Assembly: GCA_037039925.1 (NCBI GenBank)
Contig: JAXRKP010000867.1
Location: 140,300-204,299 of the forward strand
Source of the DNA: Doris montereyensis
Lineage: Eukaryota; Mollusca; Gastropoda; Nudibranchia; Dorididae
DNA length: 64,000 nt
Direction of reading: 5' to 3'
The notes under the pieces were generated by a model. The model was not told the DNA's origin, did no database searches, and saw only the letters and a program-made list of their open reading frames with translations. The translations under genes were made by a program, and so were the position numbers. Position 1 is the first letter of the stretch. The number at the start of each line of letters is the position of its first letter. Below are positions 12,801-21,800 of the stretch, piece by piece.

Positions 12801-15800
12801 GTAGGTTTGAATCCGATTCCTGCCAACGGTTGAACAATTTTCTCATGGTTTTTTCGATCAAAATCTACTCCCGCCAAGTCCAGGTAGGTGGATCGATACC
12901 TAGTTCCATCGGAGACGGACGATAAAAAGGAGGTCCCATGTACAGATCACAATACTCTTAAAGGTCCTTTTGGCTGTTTACAGGGCAGTCAGGACAAAAT
13001 AAAAATCCTACCGAAAACTCAGAGATCACTTTAGTTGTGGATGTGGGTAAATCGAATCAAATCAAATCTTAATATGTTAAATGCATTCTTTTCTAGTAAA
13101 GTCTCAAGTTTAGGAAAGAAAATCCTGTTGTAAAAGACTGTTGTCCTTAACAAGAACTCCATTCATCGTCCTGGCTCTCATCACCTCCTTGCTCTCATCT
13201 CTTCTCTTCCTTGATCTATTCACTTCTTTGCTCTCATCTCTTCTCTTCCTTGATCTATTCACTTCTTTGCTCTCATCTCGGCCTTGCTCTTCCTTCTTTG
13301 CTCTCATCTCTTCCTTGTTTCATCCCCTCCTTGCTCTCATCACTTCCTTACTCTCATCATTTCCTTGCTCTCATCTCTTCCTTGCTCTCATCTCTTCCTA
13401 GCTCTCATCTCTTCCTAGCTCTCATCTCTTCCTAGCTCTCATCACTTTCGTTGCTCTCATCACTTCCTTGATCTCATCTCTTCCTTGCTTTCATCACTTC
13501 CTTGATCTCATCTCTTCCTTGCTCTCATCTCTTCTTTGCTGTCATGAGTTCCTAGCTCTCATCTCTTCCTTACTCTCATCTCTTGGATTGTGGATGTGCT
13601 GCTAGGTCTACTCTTTTCTTTCACTCTTTTTTATATATCTTTCATCTTGCAGTTTCTCTTAATTAACCCTGAGATCACAGCATACGGTGGTAAATTCCAA
13701 TATAACAGACTAAAAAGCTGTCACCTCTTTCTATTTTCCACCATGCAGGTTACATATCTCAGTTTAGTCAAATCCTACTGGATGAGTTGGACAAACTGCC
13801 TGAGATGCACGCACCAGTGTGGGATTCATCTGTTACGACTCTGCCTTGTATTATTTCAATCTGGCCAATGGTCTGTCACAACCTCAAATGCTTTGTGTGC
13901 CAGATTTGGAAGGTTGGTATAACTTAAGATAACTGCCACCCAGTATGTAAAATTCGTATTTAGTATGTTTTACAAAAAATTTGAGTCTAAGTGTATATTT
14001 ACTTTGAAAAGTACGTAAATGGGGGTTAAGTAGTAAAAAAATAAAAGAAACCCTGTATGTTAACGGTAGGGACTTGATAAATCTGGACTAGAGTCCAGAG
14101 ATGCAGTTCTGAATTTGCAGTTTGCCAGAAAGACCATTGATCAGCAGATTTTTTTGTGAAAACTTTGGGGGGGGGGGGGGGGGGGGGTAATTCAAGTTAA
14201 ATTATCATATTTTTAGCCTAGTATGATAAAGAAAAGTTTGTTTTCAACAACTTTATAACCTTATTATAAAGACAACTAAATTGACTGAAATATTTATCAT
14301 ATTATTACAGTAAGATACTTGTGTCCCCCCCCCCCCACAACTTCATAAGAAAAAGGTATTATCATGAATAGCATCAGCAGATGTGATCTTAAGGTTGTTG
14401 TCTCTCATGTGAATGTCATGTAAAGCAGCTTATCAAGTAATCATAATAGAATTGTGCTAAATTAGTTTTTCGGTGCAGAGACAAGTTGAGTACATAAGTC
14501 TTATTTTGTTGAAGTTCTAAATAACGGCCTCTGTATTTACTTCCTCTGTATTTACTTCCTATCGTTGCAGATACTTTTCTACCATGTCCAGACAACCTTC
14601 TAGTCAATCTCCGAGAAAGCAAAGAGTTAATCAGTGACTTGCTCGAACAGCTTCCCACATTGTTTCAGAATAATCTAGAAACAGGAAGTGCTTTAGGTGC
14701 TGCCTCCAAGCTGCTCACAAGCTTATGGTTAGTGGTTTATATTTCTAGTCTAATTACCCTCTGTGTCCTTATCTTACTTGAAACAACTCACTCACAGCCA
14801 TTACTGACTCAGACGGTTCCGCTCAATATGCTGTAAGCGTCTAAACCCGACACCTGTTGGTATCGACTTTCTTTATATTACCTCCCACATTATTATGTCT
14901 CACATATGTGTCAAATCATTTGTACGGAAGCATGCCCTAAAATTGTTATCAGTCAGAACGCTCTTTGCCGGAAATTGAAAGTAAGCGGACATAGCTCCAG
15001 AAGTTAATAATTTAGTTTTCCTGTCAACCCAAGAATTTAAATTAACAAGTAAAGCTGATTTTAAATCATCAGATATTAATCTTTATGTTGCTGGGTCATG
15101 TAAAAAGAAGTCAAAAACTAGATGTACACCTAAATCTAAATCTGCTATCGAAACAGGTGATGGAATATCTTTTTTTCTGAAGAGAATGTTTTCGAAATAT
15201 GTATCTACATCAAATGATACAATGATAGTGATTATTTGAACGCCAGGAAGATCCAATGTGAGACAGGACCAATAAAACTATTTACACTTTGGCCCTCGAT
15301 CGTGATGCATGCCCCGCTTATTAAAAACGCCAGATGATTGCATGCAACTTATGATATCAAGACAGAGCCATTAGCGGGAGTCCTAAAGACTTTAATTCCA
15401 TTTACCCAGTGACAAACCAGTGATCCAATGGGACAAAGGCTGTGCTGTACAGTGGGTGGAGTTAAGAAGAGAAGACTGGTAATCTTTTATTACATTACAA
15501 TGGATAGGTAATGCAGGGAGGTTATAATGCATGGCACATTGTTGATGGTCATAGGCCCTATTAGCAAGGGGATTACATGTATGATAAAATTTATAATTTA
15601 AAACATCAATTACAGGCGTATTTAATGATTATTTTGAGAAAATGATACCTACAGTTGAAGTTGAGACCGGGCATTTAGGTGAAAATCTTGGTAATGAAAC
15701 AGGCATTTAAAGGGGCAATTTATATAGAGAGAAATCGGTTTCACTGAGATTGCGGGTATTTAGATGAAACAGGCATTATGGCAGTGGGCATTTAGACCCA

Positions 15801-18800
15801 CACTACTGCATTATTATTATTGTATCCTACTTTTCCAACTTTAATTTCAGGGCTCAACTGGCGGCAGAGTGACTGTAATGCAGACTTGTTTGCCAACTGT
15901 AGGACCTGGATCCCTGCAGAACAGAGATACTGGCAACAGTGGAAAGGTACAATTTGATGTTATATTTTATTGATTAATATGAAATACAGATATCTTTGTG
16001 ACGGAGTAAACTAGGATCATGACCTTTAGCATCAGAAAGAGGCTTGAATAGACCAATTAGCTTTCTATAAGTAGAAGAACTTAAAATAAGTAACAAAAAT
16101 AGGTTTTCAGAGCCAATCTGATCGTTGAAAGAGAAGGTGTTACCCACGGCAGGGTTTGGTCGGGTCGAACAATGGGAAGCAGTTGGCGGGTAGGCTAAAC
16201 ACGACAGGGTCAAGCTGCAGCCGGTTTCGGATGGGTTAAATCTTAATGAGTTAAAGGAAATTAAATGAACTCTTCTGAAAGGTCCATTTCAGTGGGGTGG
16301 CGTGACAAACTTGTGGAATAGTCTCAACCAAGATGTCATATCACCAAGAAATCATAACATTTTCAAAGAGCATATGAATTTTTCCATGGATAAAAACAAA
16401 TTCCATTATAAACCAACATCTTAAGTTATGAAAATTTTGTTTTCCATTTCATCAAATTGTGATTATAATATGTAATTGCACTACTTATGACTTATTCACT
16501 TTTTCAAATAATGTTCTCACCGCCTTAGAGCATTTAGATAGAGTTGTGCACTGTATAAATACATTATTACTATTTCTACATGCAAATCATCATTGTCTGT
16601 GTCTAGGCCTGCCAGTGGTGGAATTTTTTATTTGATTCAATGTGTAAATGTGTTCATTTTCCCTTTGTTTTGTTTTAATTTTTGTGTATAATTTCAGCTT
16701 TAAAAAGTTGTAAATTTGTATTAGAATATGTCATGAAACATGCATCGATTTTTACAAATTTTAGGTATTTGTATCCAATCATAGTTTACAGCTCAATCTA
16801 TCTGTTTCAAAAATCCATTACTTACAACAGCTAACAGCTTTCTCATGCCAGACACCTATAAGCCTGATTTTATAGATAACTGAGTCATTTATGATTTTCG
16901 GTGTAAAATATCTCAAAACACATTGAAGCTTATGTTCATTGTTATATTTCTTTATGATTTAGAACATACAGTCATGAAAATGTCTTAAAATGTATGTGTC
17001 ATCTCCAGAATGTTGTGAATATTGGTCCAGCTACTGATTTCTACAAAAGCTTTCCCTGGATTGCTCTGCTCAGCAAATTGCAGTAGATCTTTTCATGCTT
17101 AATGGCCAATTTGCTGACATTGCAACACTTTGTAAGTACTTTAGTCCGTAAACATGGAGCACAAGCACTCAATACTTGTGCCAGGTGCAGATAGCACACT
17201 TAGGCAATATAAGGGGCTTACACTAGTTTGTAAACTTCGACCAATATTCCTACATGACTAGCGGATTGGTCATTTTCCCCCCCAGGCGTGCATGTGTGTT
17301 ACTATAAGATTGGATGATTCTGTTTATAGACTATTTGAGCATCCTTATTTTCTGTTTCAAAATGACAGCCACTTGCTTGGGATTATCAACTCGATCTGGA
17401 ATTTCTTGAAAACTTTGCTACCTAACACAGAGTGCTTAGTCTCTGAGCATTACCGCTTTTATGTTGATGAGAATGTGTAAAATGTTTTGTTTTGATTGAA
17501 GGAAGAAAAGACATATTAGACAGATACAGAAAGTTACAGCTATTTGATCTACCAGTCAATGTCAAAACAATTGCTCATTGTTTTGTAGAAATTACTCATC
17601 CGTATCAATACAGTCCACAAATATAACGTCATGGAGACTACCATACACACATTTAGTTAAAGAGACAAAAAAAAAATTAAAACAGTGTTGGGGGAACGGA
17701 GTCAGCACACTTGTCCTCTGTTTTTATCCATACATTCATGTGACATCCCAGACTCTTGTGTCTCTCTAGTTTATGTAATGTTCACTCTTTTAAAAGGAAC
17801 TTGATTTCTTTTGTTCATGTAATAAACTTCGTTTGGTACGGTAATTTAACAAACTTCTCATTTTCTTCTTCTTTCCCAAACAGCTTGTATTTCAAAGTAC
17901 TCAGGTGGCTGTATATATCACTACCCATCCTTTCATAGTGTACGCAGTCCTGGATTAGGAGAGAAATTTGATACAGATTTTAGGAGATACATTACAAGAA
18001 AGATAGGATTTGAATCAGTGATGAGAATAAGGTGCACAAGAGGTAAGGAATGATTATTGGAAACTACAGATTTTCGTAAGGCTTCATTAATTTTATTACA
18101 ATTATTGCATGATTAACGCATTTCGTATTTTTCATTTGTTTTTTGTATTTTAAAGCAACTAAAGGCGTTGTCATTTTCAACTTTTTCCATCTTAATTATA
18201 TGAAGACAATATCCCTGCTTCTTCACACTTATACTGCCTTTAAAGTCCTTTTTTTTTGTTGGTTTATTGATGAGAGCAAAGAAATCAACTATGCGATATT
18301 AAATTATCAAATTACAGATTGAGCCAAGGAACATTATATTATAGTTTAAATTTTACTCTGTGCAGTTGTAGGTGGGTTTGTCTTGTTTTTTGAAGAATTT
18401 TTTTATTTTTTATCCAGAACTTATCACTGAAAAATTGATTTTCGTATTTGTGCATTGCACATTGCTTAAAGTTTGTCAACATTTACTATCATGGGCCTTT
18501 TTACTTTGATTCTTCATTCTTAACAGAATATTTTTTCTATTTTAAAAACTCTGAATCCAGGTTTAAGCATTCACACCTTCCATGGCAACTTTTTTTGTGC
18601 TCCACTGACTTGTTGTCGTTACCAAATATCAACCCCGATGCTGGATTTGGCATGCAAATATCCATTGAAGATAATCTCACTGAGTGCACATCTGTGAGCT
18701 TTCAGGCTGCTTTGTTGTATACGTCCAGTAAAGGTTGGTGACATCAGTGTAAAGAAACAAAGGCTTGTTATTAGAAAGGATGTTTAATTACTTTGTGTGA

Positions 18801-21800
18801 GGAAAGATGTTCACATGAAAACAATTGGGGGGGGGGTTACAAATGTCTTGACACTTAGTGTTAGAATGCAGGGTTTCTTGTCATTATTATTTTTTTATCT
18901 ATTCATGTGCCAAGTAAGGATATTAGTCCTGTTTGATAATTTAATAGTCTATATGTATTTTATTTCTATAACTTTAGATCTTCTGTGCAAGTAAGATTAT
19001 AACTTTAGATCTTCTGTGCAAGTAAGATTGAGAATGTGGATAACTGAATGGATATCTTTTTATCAAGTGGTTTAAACTTACTGATGTCGTTATTAAACTG
19101 TATTTTTTTCCCTTCTTACTTTAGGGGAAAGGAGAATACGAGTCCACACACTTTGCGTCCCCGTTACCAATCAGATTAATGAAGTTTTTTGCAATGCTGA
19201 CCAACAAGCTGTCATAGCCCTGTTGGCTAAGATGGGTAAGTTGCATTGTTGTGTGTTTTGGTTGTTTCTTTTGTTGGGGTTTAAAACCAAAAAAAGTAAC
19301 ATCAATTATTGTGGCTCATTTCATTGATGTAGTTTAAAATAGGTATTTCATATTGTGATCTACTTTTATGCACTAATGTGATAGATGAAAATGGAACATT
19401 TTAGACTTAAAGGTTGGAATTGGGATAGAGTTTCAATAATTTTAGATAAAATCATTATAAAGAAAAAGAAAAGTAATTTTGTTATATAATGAACATATTC
19501 AAGCTTACAGTATTGCCAATGTATCATGTCTTGGGAAACCTATTTTTACCCAAAATTGGACAAATCTATTCGATCGTATTAGTTGATAGAGCAGTTCATT
19601 CCCTTCACAAAGAGTCCATGAAAGAAGCTCAGTATCGATTCTTCTGAATTTATACACATTATAAGAAACGACACAGGCCTATCTTTCAACATTTCTGTTG
19701 TACTATAAAAAAGCCTTACATTTTATCCAAAAATTTTCAAGTTCCATTTTTGTTTTGATTATCACAATTTACTCTAGGCAGAAGAAACTGTTTTGAATAT
19801 TGCTTTAGATCGCTGGGAAAATGTGACAGCAGTCGTCAGAAGGTACCATCCCGGCATGAGTAAAAAGGAGCTGGGGCAGTTAAAACAGTGTCGATAAGAA
19901 GTAGTTGAGAGTTTCTTAAGGTTTTATGAGGTTTTAAAGTATTATCCTACTCTTTTCTTAGGTTTATGGGAGAGAAAAAATCAAATATCAGAATAAATGA
20001 GAAAAAATTAGATTTTCTCAAAATGCCATGTTTTATTAATTATTTTCTATCTTTCTTTTATTTCTCAACGTATCTTCATGAAATTTGGTATGAATGATGG
20101 GTAGGGGAAAGCAGAAAACTTTTTTTCGATATGTATTATAGTTTTGTGAAATTTGAATTTTTTTACAATATTTTTGGGGTGTTCTCATATGCTATTTTCA
20201 AAAATTCATTAAGAGAAAAAAGAAACAAAATCTGATCCAACCAAATTTAGATATTGTTTCTTAAAAGATGTGAGCAAAGTTTGAAAGAAATTTGTCAAAA
20301 AATGTGAAAATCTATCGATGTGGAACTTGTTGAAATTTTGGGACAAAATCTAAGATGGTGGCCGTTTCCCGGAAGCAGTAGAGGAAAAACCCAACTAGAT
20401 ATTTCAACTCAGCACACCATGTCCATTACACCTATACATGAATTAAATGGATAGAAACAAAAATGAAAATTTTCACCCCGAATGACATGTTCATATAGTA
20501 TGTTTTATTTTCATGCATAGGTTGGTTTAAAAAAATTACAGTCATGATTTTGTAACTATGTCTTGTGTTTTATTCTAACTGTTTAGGTTGATCGATCGTT
20601 AAATTCATCGCTCAGTGATGCTCGTGATGTTGATCAATGCATCCCTTGATGCCCTGATGGCATATGGTCAGCAGATTCCTGCATCTCAGAGAGCTGGCTC
20701 CCTGATTGCTCCACATTCATTACGACTTATGCCTATGTTGATCCTTGCCATGTTAAAAAGTGTAAGTTTTAGAGAAATGTAAACACATACTTTTCTGTTC
20801 AGTGAGTCATACAATTGTGTGAGTGATAGGTTTACTGAAGAGAATTTCAAATTGTTGTGTTTGGTGATTCCTGATGAAAGCAAAATACATTGAGGATTTT
20901 GTTGAGGTATTTGATGTTGTTTCTTTAACTGATTTCCTAAAGATTTTTTTTTCAATTTTTAGTCTTGAGTGATCTCTTGCAAGATGCAAATTTATAGTTA
21001 TGATCATTTGTTACATACATAAGGGACAAGTCTGTATCTTCTCATTACCAGATTATCATAATGTAACTCTAGACAAGCCTTTTCCATCAAAGTTGTTTCA
21101 AGTCCAAGGCGAGCATATAATGTAACTTGACAGAAGTAGGGGAACATAAATGCCTTTTTGTATTTCAACGAACACGAACTAGACATCTAATGGTCACAAT
21201 CTCTATTTTTAAGATGTTTGAAACAAAAGAGATCCGATTGTATTATTTTCCAAGAGGTCGTTGGATAAAGAGAACATAAAAAGCATGCAAGCAACTATAC
21301 AGCTATGTTTTCATTTTTTATTTTGCAAAACATCTGGAAGTCTATGGCTTGACTACAGATATTGCCAATCAATATGGTTGACAATTCAGGGAACATTGGG
21401 ATAGAAACTCAAATGCCAGGACTTTGCTTCCTTAAAGATTAGTAAATGTGAAAATTTAGATGTATCCGGTCTCAGTTGGAAACATGGCATTGACAATTAT
21501 TTATTTTTGATAATGCTGCATTTATATAAGTTTTCTTACTGCATCTGAAAATACATTTATTTGCAAGACAAAATACCCTCTTCAAGAAATAATTGACACA
21601 AATACCAAATTTACTATCATGTTGTAGGTAAAATCTCCTTATTATGTTCTGCCTTCTTTTCAACCGTTTCACAGATTTCATTTGGGCTGTCAGCGAGCAC
21701 CAAGCTTGATAGCCGTGTGTTTGCCATGCAGCAAATGAAAGTGATGCCTGTGACCTCCCTTATACAGAGTGTATACCCTCATCTTTACCCGTTACATAAG

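Noticed and set aside
12748..12830. Possible functional tRNA gene
   Set aside because: A- and B-box-like strings are present, but the acceptor stem does not pair and a repeated SINE body follows; other copies occur in the window.
13110..13435. Leu/Ser-rich and Lys/Glu-rich frames on both strands
   Set aside because: Produced by the 17-bp minisatellite; no conserved domain.
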